A stretch of DNA of 49,709 bases from Robinsoniella peoriensis (GTDB lineage Bacteria; Bacillota; Clostridia; Lachnospirales; Lachnospiraceae), in the NCBI RefSeq assembly GCF_042680125.1, contig NZ_JBHTNY010000052.1. One strand, written 5' to 3'. Under the pieces are notes generated by a model. The model worked only from the letters and a program-made list of their open reading frames with translations, searched no databases and was not told the DNA's origin. Of this stretch, positions 24,004 to 32,774 are shown piece after piece. Each line of letters starts with the position of its first letter. Position 1 is the first letter of the stretch. The position numbers were made by a program, and so were the translations under genes.

Positions 24004-25284
24004 TTATTTATCCTTAAATACAATCTCACCGTCACAGATCGTAACTTTTACCCTGCCGGTTACTTTTCTTCCATCAAACGGTGTGTTCTTCCCTTTTGAT
24101 GCAAATTCTTTTTTATTGATAGTATAAGCTTCATCCGGATCGATTAATACGATATCTGCGGCTTTTCCTTCTGCCAGAGATCCGCGGTCCGTAAGACCCG
24201 CTATCCTCGCCGGATTATAACTCATTTTCTCTGCCATCTGCATAGGGGTAATGATATCCTTTTTTACCAGTTCTGTAACCGTTAAGGCTACCGCTGTCTC
24301 CAGGCCTGTAATCCCAAATGGCGCACGTTCTATAGATCTGCTCTTTTCTTCTTCACTGTGTGGAGCATGATCTGTGGCAATTACATCCATAATGTCATTC
24401 TTTAATCCCAGCAATAATGCTTCCTTATCCTCTTTTGTACGAAGTGGCGGATTCATTTTGTAATTTGCGTCATTTTCCTTAATATCATCGGAAGTAAGGG
24501 TGAAATGATGGGGACATACTTCTGCCGTTACCCGGATGCCGTCCGCTTTTGCCTCTTCTACCATTCTCACACTGTCTTTGGTAGAACAATGGCAGAGATG
24601 AAGTGCTGCTCCTGTTTCCTTAGCAAGAAAAATATCTCTTGCTACAATAACGTCCTCCACCGCATTTGTAATTCCTTTTAAATGCATTTTTTTGGTATGG
24701 CAGTCAGCGTTTACAACGCCTCCTTCTACCAGATCAATATCCTCACAATGAGCAAGTACCGGTATATTTCTAGCTGCAGCAATCTGCATCGCTTTACGGT
24801 AAAGTCTGGAATTCATAACTGATTTTCCATCTTCACTGATTGCAGGTGCACCTGCATCAATCATCCCTTCAATATCAGCCAGTTCCGTTCCCTCCTGGCC
24901 TTTTGTAATCGCACCTACCTGAAGCACATGGATTACCGAATTCGTTTTTGCTTTATTCATTACATAACGAAGTCTTGTTTTATCGTCGGTTACCGGCTTG
25001 GTATTGGGCATGGCAAGCACTGTTGTAAATCCGCCCTTTGCTGCGGCTAATGCTCCTGACTCAACTGTTTCTTTATAAGTATATCCCGGATCTCTTAAAT
25101 GCACATGCATATCGATTAGTCCGGGCATTACATAATATCCGGCAGCATCAATCGTTGTGTCTGCTTTTTCTTTCAGATCCCTGCCTACTTTTTCAATCTT
25201 GTCACCTTTAATCAGGATGTCACACTGGTCATCCAGCTTCGTATCCGGGTCAATCACCCTGCCGTTTTTAATTAATATACTCAT
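24004..25284 (-). CDS. pyrC: Dihydroorotase
   Basis: Zinc amidohydrolase closing carbamoyl-aspartate to dihydroorotate. Visible: metal ligands MPGLIDMHVHLRDPG, PVLAHCEDIDLV, LHLCHCSTKDS and the catalytic VIATDHAPHSEEEK. About 426 residues, class I (PyrC2) type. The ATG at 25284 follows GGAAAGGA; a 7-codon upstream extension is not used. First gene of the operon, about 160 bases downstream of a good promoter. carAB and pyrB are not in the window. Confidence 0.97.
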   Translation of the reverse strand: MSILIKNGRVIDPDTKLDDQCDILIKGDKIEKVGRDLKEKADTTIDAAGYYVMPGLIDMHVHLRDPGYTYKETVESGALAAAKGGFTTVLAMPNTKPVTDDKTRLRYVMNKAKTNSVIHVLQVGAITKGQEGTELADIEGMIDAGAPAISEDGKSVMNSRLYRKAMQIAAARNIPVLAHCEDIDLVEGGVVNADCHTKKMHLKGITNAVEDVIVARDIFLAKETGAALHLCHCSTKDSVRMVEEAKADGIRVTAEVCPHHFTLTSDDIKENDANYKMNPPLRTKEDKEALLLGLKNDIMDVIATDHAPHSEEEKSRSIERAPFGITGLETAVALTVTELVKKDIITPMQMAEKMSYNPARIAGLTDRGSLAEGKAADIVLIDPDEAYTINKKEFASKGKNTPFDGRKVTGRVKVTICDGEIVFKDK

Positions 25285-25324
25285 CTTGGGATTCCTTTCC
25301 TGCAACTATTCGAGCTTTAAAATT

Positions 25325-25369
25325 CCCGGGACTGATACCGGTCAAATTGAAAACTGACCCATTCCCAGG
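25325..25369 (-). promoter_or_regulatory. Two-tier hairpin in the pyrC leader
   Basis: Minus-strand CCTGGGA pairs with TCCCGGG around an inner GGTCA / TGACC hairpin, between promoter and ATG. The outer stem is followed by AATTTTAAAG, not a strong T-run. It might take part in attenuation or translation control. I see no recognisable PyrR-binding loop. Confidence 0.35.
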
Positions 25370-25451
25370 ACAACTGAATAATGACTTTTCTCTTCCTTCT
25401 GCCTTTTTATCAAATGAATAACAAAATCGCAGAATTTTCCATGATGGATTT

Positions 25452-25480
25452 ATTTTATCATAATCACCAATAAGCCGCAA
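25452..25480 (-). promoter_or_regulatory. pyr operon promoter
   Basis: Minus-strand TTGCGG (25475-25480), 17-base spacer, TAAAAT (25452-25457). It follows the terminator of the upstream small gene. Confidence 0.65.
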
Positions 25481-25487
25481 GTAGTTA

Positions 25488-25523
25488 CAAAAAAAAGCAA
25501 GAACCCCATTATCAGTGTTCTTG
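25488..25523 (-). terminator. Intrinsic terminator after the small membrane-protein gene
   Basis: GCAAGAAC (25497-25504) pairs with GTTCTTGC (to 25525); on the minus strand the stem is followed by eight T. It insulates the gene at 25535 from the pyr promoter. Confidence 0.85.
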
Positions 25524-25534
25524 CCCCTTTCCCC

Positions 25535-25774
25535 CTATTTTGTTTTCAGACTTTTGAATTTATTTTTATATTTTCTGGACATTAACTTTTTCTGTAACTT
25601 ATATTCTTTCTTATGCAGCCTGCCAATCTGCTTTGCATCAGCATCCAGAACCTTCTTCATTTTGTCAGACTGCATCCTGGCACTGTTTCTTACAGACAAT
25701 GCAATAATCAATACACCAAGAACTGCCTGTATAACAAGCACAAGCTTTTCTTCCATCTCTTCGTTCAGCTTCAT
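25535..25774 (-). CDS. Small membrane protein with basic cytosolic tail
   Basis: About 79 residues: acidic N-terminus MKLNEEMEEKL, one membrane helix (about 11-29, VLVIQAVLGVLIIALSV), then a very lysine-rich coiled tail (KKEYKLQKKLMSRKYKNKFK). AAAGGAG lies 7 bases before the ATG at 25774; an ATG six codons earlier lacks one. The tail could bind nucleic acid or membrane phospholipid. Not recognised; stand-alone with its own terminator. Confidence 0.7.
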   Translation of the reverse strand: MKLNEEMEEKLVLVIQAVLGVLIIALSVRNSARMQSDKMKKVLDADAKQIGRLHKKEYKLQKKLMSRKYKNKFKSLKTK

Positions 25775-25882
25775 AAATAATCTCCTTTGCAAATTATTGT
25801 CATATTATAGATATTAGTATACTTACTCCATAGTTTCCTTATGTAATGGATATTCTATTCCTGTTTTCTAACACACTTTTAT

Positions 25883-25975
25883 ACTACAGCGAAAAATTTC
25901 TTGAATTTGGGTTTTGCTGATTAAGACGCTTTGTAGATGTAGGCAGTGTACTGAAAGAGAAGGGGGCGGACCAGG
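25883..25975 (+). repeat. Partial copy of the large palindrome's arm
   Basis: From CTACAGCGAAAAATTTC through TTTGTAGATGTAGGCAGTGT this matches the left and right arms of the 204-857 element, and it continues as GAAAGAGAAGGGGGCGGACCA, shared with 49640-49660. The other arm is missing. It occupies the 340-base gap before the radical SAM gene. Confidence 0.75.
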
Positions 25976-26047
25976 TCATTGCGTAATTATTTTTCTAAAT
26001 TTATGATAGCATTTCTTAAATGAAAAAACAAGGGATTGTTATTTTCC

Positions 26048-26076
26048 TTGAAATCCCTACCTCGCAATGTTATGAT
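26048..26076 (+). promoter_or_regulatory. Promoter of the radical SAM-DUF4364-two-component operon
   Basis: TTGAAA (26048-26053), 17-base spacer, TATGAT (26071-26076), 40 bases before the start codon. Confidence 0.65.
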
Positions 26077-26116
26077 AAGGAATAGAAGAATTTAATACAC
26101 TAAAGGACTATAAATC

Positions 26117-27052
26117 ATGCAAAAATGGGGTGAAAAGCCTTATCGTTCCCTTGATTTTCATTTAAGGGAACTGTTCGGTGAAAAAATATATAAAGTCTCT
26201 CTGAACGGAGGGATGACCTGTCCCAACAGGGATGGTACTCTGGGCAGCCATGGTTGCATCTTCTGCAGTGCCGGTGGCTCCGGTGATTTTGCGGCAGACC
26301 GCACACTTTCTATCCGGGAACAAATTGAATCACAGAAAAAGGCTTTGCAGGGTAAGAAACCTGTAAAACGTTATATCGCTTATTTTCAGGCATACACCAA
26401 TACTTATGCGCCGGCAGATTATCTGGAGAAAATCTTTACAGAGGCCATCACACATCCGGACATTGCTGCACTCTCTATCGGGACCAGACCGGACTGTCTG
26501 GGTCCGGATGTACTGGAATTGCTGGGACGATTGAATCAAATCAAACCCGTCTGGGTAGAATTAGGATTACAGACCATTCATCCGAATACTGCCAGGCTCA
26601 TCCGAAGAGGTTATGAATTATCCTGTTTCGATCAGGCTGTTTTACAGCTACGCCGGTTACATATTGATGTTATCGTGCATACCATTCTGGGCCTGCCAGG
26701 TGAAGGAACCGCTCAGGTACTGGAGACTATTTCTTATTTAAACAGAGCCGGGATTCAGGGGATAAAACTGCACCTCCTTCACATACTGAAAGGAACTGAA
26801 CTTGCAGGGCTATATAAAACGGGCGGATGTTCTGTTATGACACTGGAAGAATATGTGGATCTTATCCTATTATGTTTAGAGCATCTTTCTCCCGAGATCA
26901 CGATCCACCGCCTGACCGGAGATGGTCCCAAAGACCTGCTTCTGGCTCCCCTTTGGAGCAGTAAAAAGCGAACGGTATTAAACACGATCCATCAGGAATT
27001 AAAAATAAAAAGCACCTGGCAGGGGCGCCTGTATCTGCAGGAATCTATATAA
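26117..27052 (+). CDS. TIGR01212-family radical SAM protein (YhcC-like)
   Basis: 311 residues. Iron-sulfur/SAM cysteines lie in CPNRDGTLGSHGCIFC (C-x9-C-x2-C, about residues 35-50), the spacing typical of TIGR01212 and ELP3-like radical SAM enzymes. Further family motifs: YFQAYTNTYAP, SIGTRPDCL, WVELGLQTIHPNTARLIRRG, HTILGLPGEG and HLLHILKGTEL. The reaction is unknown; YhcC of E. coli is likewise unassigned. The stop lies in the first unit of a 13-bp tandem repeat. Confidence 0.93.
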   Translation: MQKWGEKPYRSLDFHLRELFGEKIYKVSLNGGMTCPNRDGTLGSHGCIFCSAGGSGDFAADRTLSIREQIESQKKALQGKKPVKRYIAYFQAYTNTYAPADYLEKIFTEAITHPDIAALSIGTRPDCLGPDVLELLGRLNQIKPVWVELGLQTIHPNTARLIRRGYELSCFDQAVLQLRRLHIDVIVHTILGLPGEGTAQVLETISYLNRAGIQGIKLHLLHILKGTELAGLYKTGGCSVMTLEEYVDLILLCLEHLSPEITIHRLTGDGPKDLLLAPLWSSKKRTVLNTIHQELKIKSTWQGRLYLQESI

Positions 27053-27131
27053 GAAATCTATATAACGAATCTATATAAGGAATCTATATAAAAAATCTAT
27101 TTAAGGAATCTATATAAGGAATCTATTTAAG
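27041..27131 (+). repeat. Seven-unit 13-bp tandem repeat
   Basis: Seven contiguous units of GAATCTATATAAG (variants AAATCTATATAAC, AAATCTATTTAAG and similar). The first unit holds the last codons and TAA stop of the radical SAM gene, and the array ends directly at the AAGGAG site of the DUF4364 gene. It appears to have grown from the gene's 3' end by slippage. Confidence 0.9.
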
Positions 27132-27143
27132 AAGGAGTAATCT

Positions 27144-27656
27144 ATGTCAGAACCGTTAACGTTATACAAATTAATTATTCTGGATATGTTAAAAAAAGTT
27201 AATTTTCCCCTGTCCAACAGTCAGATCTCCGAATTTATACTGGACAAGGAATATACGACTTATTTTACGCTTCAGCAGGCTATCTCCGAACTGGTTGATT
27301 CCGGACTGGTTCATGTGGAAACCATCCGCAACACTTCCCAGTATCATCTGACTGATACCGGAAGGGAAACCCTGGAATATTTCGAATACAAGATTTCAAA
27401 ACCTATCCAGGATGATATCGATGATTATTTAAAACAGCATAAAATGGAATTGCGCAATGAAGTATCAATCGTAGCCGATTATTATAAAAATACAAATAAT
27501 GAATATGAAGCCCATTGCCAGGTAAAAGAGCGCCACTCTGATTTAATCGATATTACCGTTACCGTTCCGCTAAAGGAACAGGCAATTGCCATTTGTGACA
27601 ACTGGCCGAAAAAGTGTCAAAGTGTCTATGAATTCATTATGAAAGAATTGATGTAA
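27144..27656 (+). CDS. DUF4364 family winged-helix protein
   Basis: 170 residues. The N-terminal 75 residues look like a winged helix (LYKLIILDMLKKVNFPLSNS, FTLQQAISELVDSGLVHVET, YHLTDTGRETLEYF), the rest a small alpha/beta domain ending KKCQSVYEFIMKEL. It matches the DUF4364 family of Clostridia, probably DNA-binding regulators. AAGGAG is 8 bases upstream. It precedes the response regulator by 11 bases. Confidence 0.88.
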   Translation: MSEPLTLYKLIILDMLKKVNFPLSNSQISEFILDKEYTTYFTLQQAISELVDSGLVHVETIRNTSQYHLTDTGRETLEYFEYKISKPIQDDIDDYLKQHKMELRNEVSIVADYYKNTNNEYEAHCQVKERHSDLIDITVTVPLKEQAIAICDNWPKKCQSVYEFIMKELM

Positions 27657-27667
27657 CGGAGCGGAAC

Positions 27668-28375
27668 ATGTATACTATTTTAATTGTTGAAGACGACAAA
27701 TCACTGAGTAACGGGATTGCACTTGCACTTCGTGATCCGGAGCTTACTTTTGTTCAGGCATTTGATATTCAGAATGCAGCCGAACTTTACAAAACCCAAA
27801 ATATTGCCCTTGTCATTCTGGATCTGAATCTTCCGGATGGCAGTGGGCTTGATTTTTTGCGGTCTGTCCGCCAAAGCTCTGTTACCCCTGTTCTGATTTT
27901 AACTGCAAATGATCTTGAGATGGACATTGTTACCGGACTGGAAAGCGGCGCGGATGATTATATTACAAAACCTTTCAGCCTCATGGTGCTGCGTGCCAGA
28001 GTAAATACACAGATTCGCAGGCTTTCCGCCAAAGAGCCGGGAGATGGCTACAGGCGATCCTCCTGTATTTCCACCGGAAGTTTCTTTTTTGATTTTGATA
28101 ACATGATATTTCGAAAGAATCAGGAACGCATTGACCTGAGTAAAACCGAACAGCGCCTGCTGCGCATACTTACTGAAAATAAGGGCCTTACCCTGTCCCG
28201 TGCCCAGCTGGTTGATAAAGTCTGGACCGATGGCGCCCAATACGTAGATGAAAACGCTCTCTCGGTCACGATTAAACGTCTTCGTGACAAGCTGGAAGAT
28301 ACCCCGGCTTTCCCCCGATATATAAAAACTGTCTATGGGATAGGATATACCTGGCAGGAGGAATCCAATGGATAA
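27668..28375 (+). CDS. OmpR-family response regulator
   Basis: 235 residues. Receiver with acidic pocket (ILIVEDDKS), phospho-acceptor Asp in VILDLNLPDG, Thr in ILTAND and Lys in DDYITKPFSL; C-terminal winged helix ending SVTIKRLRDKLEDTP and IKTVYGIGYTWQ, complete. It overlaps the kinase gene by 8 bases. Probably regulates the downstream ABC transporter. Confidence 0.95.
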   Translation: MYTILIVEDDKSLSNGIALALRDPELTFVQAFDIQNAAELYKTQNIALVILDLNLPDGSGLDFLRSVRQSSVTPVLILTANDLEMDIVTGLESGADDYITKPFSLMVLRARVNTQIRRLSAKEPGDGYRRSSCISTGSFFFDFDNMIFRKNQERIDLSKTEQRLLRILTENKGLTLSRAQLVDKVWTDGAQYVDENALSVTIKRLRDKLEDTPAFPRYIKTVYGIGYTWQEESNG

Positions 28376-29324
28376 CCGGATGATCATTTGTATAATCGCT
28401 GCGCTTTCTGCAATTGTGATATCTGCCTGTCTGGTCATCATAAACAGAATACAGACCCGGCACCTGATCGACCAGTTGAACGAAATGCTGGATGAGGCTG
28501 CAAGCGGAAAATTTCAGGAAAAGATCTACGATGAGTCGCTTATGTCCGCACTCAGTGTTAAAATGCATGCATTTCTTACCCAGACCCTTACTTCATCCGG
28601 GAATCTGCAAAAAGAAAAAGAGAATATTAATACCCTGATCTCTGACATTTCACACCAGACAAAAACACCGATATCTAATATTCTGCTTTATTCCCAGCTG
28701 CTTCAGGAATTGCAGCTGACTTTGGATGCCCGGGAATATTCCGGTCAGATCACTGAGCAGGTAGAAAAGCTGCGTTTTCTGATCGATGCCCTGATACGCA
28801 CCTCCAGGCTGGAAAATGGAATTATAACGGTAACGCCAGCCATGAATCAAATCCACCCCCTATTTACCCAGACACTCCGCTTCGCTGACCAGTCTCTGTC
28901 TGCCAAAAACCTGCAGCTTCTGATCCATCTGGAAAATGAAACGGATACTGCTTTTTTTGATATGAAATGGACCTTGGAAGCACTTCACAATCTGGTTGAT
29001 AATGCCATTAAGTACACAAAGGAAGGGGATACGATTCTTCTTAGCGGAATGCCGTATGAATTATTTTACCGCATAGACGTTACGGATCACGGAATTGGGA
29101 TCCGCGAGGAGGAACGCAATAAGATTTTTACACGTTTCTACCGCTCTCCTTTCGTCTCAGACCAGGAAGGCGTAGGGCTGGGCCTTTATCTTTCCAGAGA
29201 AATCATTACCGCACAGGGCGGATATATAAAGGTAAAATCACAGCCTGATTCCGGCACCGTATTTTCCATCTTTCTTCCCAAAGGTCAATCACAGAGCGTG
29301 CCTGAAGCTCAGGAACCTGATTGA
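28368..29324 (+). CDS. Sensor histidine kinase
   Basis: 318 residues: one N-terminal membrane helix (about 5-25), no sizeable outer domain, then a linker, H-box ISDISHQTKTPISNILLYSQ, N-box LHNLVDNAIKYTKEG, G1 DHGIGIREEERNKIF and G2 GVGLGLYLSREI. Lack of an outer sensor resembles kinases that sense through their ABC transporter. AGGAGG lies in the end of the regulator gene. Confidence 0.94.
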   Translation: MDNRMIICIIAALSAIVISACLVIINRIQTRHLIDQLNEMLDEAASGKFQEKIYDESLMSALSVKMHAFLTQTLTSSGNLQKEKENINTLISDISHQTKTPISNILLYSQLLQELQLTLDAREYSGQITEQVEKLRFLIDALIRTSRLENGIITVTPAMNQIHPLFTQTLRFADQSLSAKNLQLLIHLENETDTAFFDMKWTLEALHNLVDNAIKYTKEGDTILLSGMPYELFYRIDVTDHGIGIREEERNKIFTRFYRSPFVSDQEGVGLGLYLSREIITAQGGYIKVKSQPDSGTVFSIFLPKGQSQSVPEAQEPD

Positions 29325-29399
29325 AAAATCACAGTACAAGTCTCAAATCTTTCCATTCTGTTATATTTCAGAAAGAAAGTGGAAATAACTTCATGCTAT

Positions 29400-29441
29400 A
29401 GTCTGTATATAAGAACTCTTATATGCAGGCTGTTTTTATTT
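29400..29441 (+). terminator. Terminator or attenuator between kinase and ABC ATPase genes
   Basis: A 15-pair stem with two G-U wobbles: AGTCTGTATATAAGA (29400-29414), 2-base turn, TCTTATATGCAGGCT (29417-29431), followed by GTTTTTATTT. Its position 40 bases before the ATPase start suggests reduced read-through or regulated attenuation. Confidence 0.75.
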
Positions 29442-29480
29442 AATAGAAATTGCACTGCTCCAATCAGAAAGGAGATTCAA

Positions 29481-30161
29481 ATGAATATACTTGAAACTAC
29501 CCAGTTAAAAAAGATTTATGGAAAGGGCGAAACAGCCGTCAGCGCTTTAGACGGGGTTGATCTTACCATAGAAAACGCATCATTTACGGCTATTGTCGGC
29601 ACCTCCGGAAGTGGAAAGTCCACCCTGCTTCATATGCTTGGCGGGCTTGACCGGCCTACCAGCGGAAAAGTGCTGGTGGACGGGAAAGACATTTTTGCCT
29701 TGAAGGAAGAAGAGCTCACGATTTTCCGCAGGAGAAAAATAGGTTTTGTTTTTCAGAATTACAATCTGGTCCCCGTGCTGACTGTTCTTGAAAATATTAT
29801 GCTGCCAATCGAACTGGACGGCAAAAAACCGGACAATGAATATATAGGCAGGATTATTTCCCTGCTGGGCCTGAAATCCAAACTGGATAATCTGCCGAAT
29901 AACCTCTCCGGCGGACAGCAGCAGCGAGTTGCCATTGCCCGGGCCCTGGCTTCTAAACCAGCTATTATCCTTGCAGACGAACCTACCGGAAATCTGGACA
30001 GCAAAACCAGCTCAGATGTACTGGGGCTTTTAAAAATTACCAGCAGCCGGTTCAACCAGACAATTGTTATGATTACCCACAATGAAGAAATTGCCCAGAT
30101 GGCTGACAATATCATACACATTGAAGACGGTAAGATCGTAAGGGGGCAGCCGGCATGTTAA
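29481..30161 (+). CDS. ABC transporter ATPase (MacB/BceA-type)
   Basis: 226 residues. Walker A GTSGSGKST, Q-loop VFQNYNLVPVLT, signature LSGGQQQRVAIARAL, Walker B IILADEPTGNLDS and H-loop MITHNEEI. Such ATPases power FtsX-like permeases in peptide or antibiotic efflux/sensing. The ATG at 29481 follows AGAAAGGAG; earlier in-frame codons have none. It overlaps the permease by 7 bases. Confidence 0.95.
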   Translation: MNILETTQLKKIYGKGETAVSALDGVDLTIENASFTAIVGTSGSGKSTLLHMLGGLDRPTSGKVLVDGKDIFALKEEELTIFRRRKIGFVFQNYNLVPVLTVLENIMLPIELDGKKPDNEYIGRIISLLGLKSKLDNLPNNLSGGQQQRVAIARALASKPAIILADEPTGNLDSKTSSDVLGLLKITSSRFNQTIVMITHNEEIAQMADNIIHIEDGKIVRGQPAC

Positions 30162-32755
30162 AAGTCAAAAATAAAAAGGCCGTTCAGAGAATCGCCTGGA
30201 AAAGTTATCATTCTAATAAAACCAGGAACATAATAGCGATATTTGCCATCATGCTGACCACGATGCTCTTTAGCGCACTGTTTACCATTGGAATCACCAT
30301 GAATGCTTCTTCAGAAATGCAAAGTATGCGCCTGACCGGAGGAAAAGCACATGCCAGCTTCAAAAACCTGACCGAGGAGCAATTGAACCAGTTAAAAACG
30401 CATCCGCTGATCAAAGAAGCAGCCATAACCAGAATTTTAACCGGACTGCGGACCGATGCTTATAAAAAATATCCATATCAGGCTGAACTCCGATACGGGA
30501 ACGATGCCGCAGCAGATGTATTTTTCAGCAAACCGGAAGTTGGGCATATGCCGGAAACAACAGATGAACTGGCGACCGATACTGCCCTGCTGGATTTCCT
30601 TGGCATAGAACATAAGCTTGGTGAAAAGGTAACACTTACCTATCCTCTGGGCAATACCGAGGTGACCCATACTTTTACCCTTTGCGGTTTCTGGGAAAAA
30701 GATACATCCATCATGCATACACAGGTCTGGCTGTCAAAGGATTTTGCAGCCCACTCCATCGCTGAATATCCTGATGCAGCATCTACTGATATGTCAGCTG
30801 GTACCTGGTCTCTCGATATATTATTTGCAGACAGCGGTAATATTAAAAAAGATCTGGAAACCGTCGCTAAAGATAACGGCTATACACTGGATGACCCCCA
30901 GGCCGCAAATTATCTGGAAACGGGAATTAGTACGGCATTATCGTCTGTCCGGCTGTCAAACAGTGATCTTATTCTTAATGTATCCATTATGGCGCTTGCG
31001 GCATTGATCATCCTTTTGACGGGATACTTGATTATTTATAATATTTTTCAAATTTCCATTACCGCTGATATCCGTTTTTATGGACTCTTAAAGACAATCG
31101 GCTCTACCCAGAAGCAGATCAGACGCATTGTGCGGATGCAGGCTTTTTATCTCTCTTGTATCGGCATTCCTATTGGGCTGCTGCTGGGATTTATCATTGG
31201 TGCCGGGTTATCCGATATGATTATGAATATCTTAAACAGCAGCGTTTACATCAGTCCCAATCCTCTGATCTTCATCGGTTCTGCCCTGTTTTCTATTATA
31301 ACGGTGTCCATCGCATGCAGGAAGCCAAGCCGCATGGCTGCATCCGTTACACCGGTGGAAGCTACAAGATATACTGATGGAAATAAAAGATCTAAAAATG
31401 TGCGAAAATCCAAAATTGGCGCCAAAGTGCTGCGTATGGCAATTGCGAACCTGAATCGAAACCGGAAAAAAACAATTCTGGTTGTATTATCCCTGACACT
31501 GAGCCTCCTGCTTTTGAATGCAACCTATACATTTAGCGGAGGATTTAATAAGGACCGCTTTCTAAGCCAGTTTATACTTTCTGATTTCGTTGTCGGCAAC
31601 GCAGATTATTTTAAAATGAGGTTTAATCAATATGACTCCCAATCCGCTCTGAGCCAGACTGCAAAGGATTCTCTCCTGAGTCAGGAAGGGATTGAAAGTT
31701 ATGGAGAAGTAGGTATGTCCAGCAAATACGCCATGTCCTCAATGACCGCAGCCGGATTCGAGAACGTTACCGGCTACCCTTTTTCATCGGAATATGGCGC
31801 TGAATCTGAAGCGGTCAGCCCGGAGGAAGAGATAGATGTCAGCCTTCGTATTTATGGAATGGATGATTTTGCAGCCGGTTACCTGAAAGTTGTGGAAGGA
31901 ACCCTAGACCGCAGCCAGTGGCAGGATCCCCATTCTATCATCCAGGTCATTCCCAAGGACGACTATGGAAACTATAATAAAGAGGATAAAATTTACCAGG
32001 TGGGCGATACCATGACGATCGACTATTATGAGGATTTCCCCTGGGATGAAGAAGGGAATATGATCCCTGCTGACAGTCATCCAATATCTTATACAGTAGC
32101 TGCCAGCGTACTGATTCCGGAGCCGCTGACCAGTCTGACCTTTGGGACACCTATGTTTGTTCTGTACCAGGATATTCTGAAACAGGATACGAATAACGCA
32201 TATACACCAATGATCTGCATTGCAAATGCTGACGAAGCACATGCCGCAGGTATTGAGTCATTCTTAAAAAATTATACGGAGCAGGTGGAACCTGATATGT
32301 CATATAAGTCCAGAACCGGCTATTCAGGCATCTATACGCTGATCCAGACAGCCATCATTGCTGTAGGCGGCGGGCTCAGCGCAATCATAGCACTGGTGGG
32401 GATTCTTAATTTTATCAACGCTGAATTAACAAGTATCATGTCCAGAAAGAGGGAGCTTGCCATGATGCAGAGTATTGGCATGACCGGGCGGCAATTAAAG
32501 CAAATGCTGATATTGGAAGGTATCTTCTATGGCATTTTGTCCATTCTGACTGCCTCGGTTCTGAATATCTTTACCAGCCGATTCCTTTTAAGCCCCATAG
32601 AACAGATTTACTGGTTCTTCGAATATCACTTCACGATGCTGCCTATACTGATTGTGTTTCCCATTTTCCTGGCATTTGGAATTTTAATCCCTCTGCTGGC
32701 TTACCGAAAAGTTTCCCGGCAGACCATTGTAGAAAGGCTGCGAGAGAACGAATAG
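30155..32755 (+). CDS. Tandem FtsX-type ABC permease
   Basis: 866 residues with N-terminal helix (about 25-45), an outer domain to about 270, three helices (about 275-400, ending before CRKPSRMAASVTPVEATRYT), then the same plan again: helix near 440, large outer domain rich in acidic residues, and three helices with NAELTSIMSRKRELAMMQSI near the cytosolic loop. This duplicated FtsX layout belongs to antimicrobial-peptide or lipoprotein transport systems. It converges with the next permease; 19 bases separate their stops. Confidence 0.92.
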   Translation: MLKVKNKKAVQRIAWKSYHSNKTRNIIAIFAIMLTTMLFSALFTIGITMNASSEMQSMRLTGGKAHASFKNLTEEQLNQLKTHPLIKEAAITRILTGLRTDAYKKYPYQAELRYGNDAAADVFFSKPEVGHMPETTDELATDTALLDFLGIEHKLGEKVTLTYPLGNTEVTHTFTLCGFWEKDTSIMHTQVWLSKDFAAHSIAEYPDAASTDMSAGTWSLDILFADSGNIKKDLETVAKDNGYTLDDPQAANYLETGISTALSSVRLSNSDLILNVSIMALAALIILLTGYLIIYNIFQISITADIRFYGLLKTIGSTQKQIRRIVRMQAFYLSCIGIPIGLLLGFIIGAGLSDMIMNILNSSVYISPNPLIFIGSALFSIITVSIACRKPSRMAASVTPVEATRYTDGNKRSKNVRKSKIGAKVLRMAIANLNRNRKKTILVVLSLTLSLLLLNATYTFSGGFNKDRFLSQFILSDFVVGNADYFKMRFNQYDSQSALSQTAKDSLLSQEGIESYGEVGMSSKYAMSSMTAAGFENVTGYPFSSEYGAESEAVSPEEEIDVSLRIYGMDDFAAGYLKVVEGTLDRSQWQDPHSIIQVIPKDDYGNYNKEDKIYQVGDTMTIDYYEDFPWDEEGNMIPADSHPISYTVAASVLIPEPLTSLTFGTPMFVLYQDILKQDTNNAYTPMICIANADEAHAAGIESFLKNYTEQVEPDMSYKSRTGYSGIYTLIQTAIIAVGGGLSAIIALVGILNFINAELTSIMSRKRELAMMQSIGMTGRQLKQMLILEGIFYGILSILTASVLNIFTSRFLLSPIEQIYWFFEYHFTMLPILIVFPIFLAFGILIPLLAYRKVSRQTIVERLRENE

Positions 32756-32774
32756 CAAAACATTTTAATAACAG

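Noticed and set aside
27041..27131. CRISPR or operator array
   Set aside because: Contiguous 13-bp units with no spacers, and no dyad in the unit.
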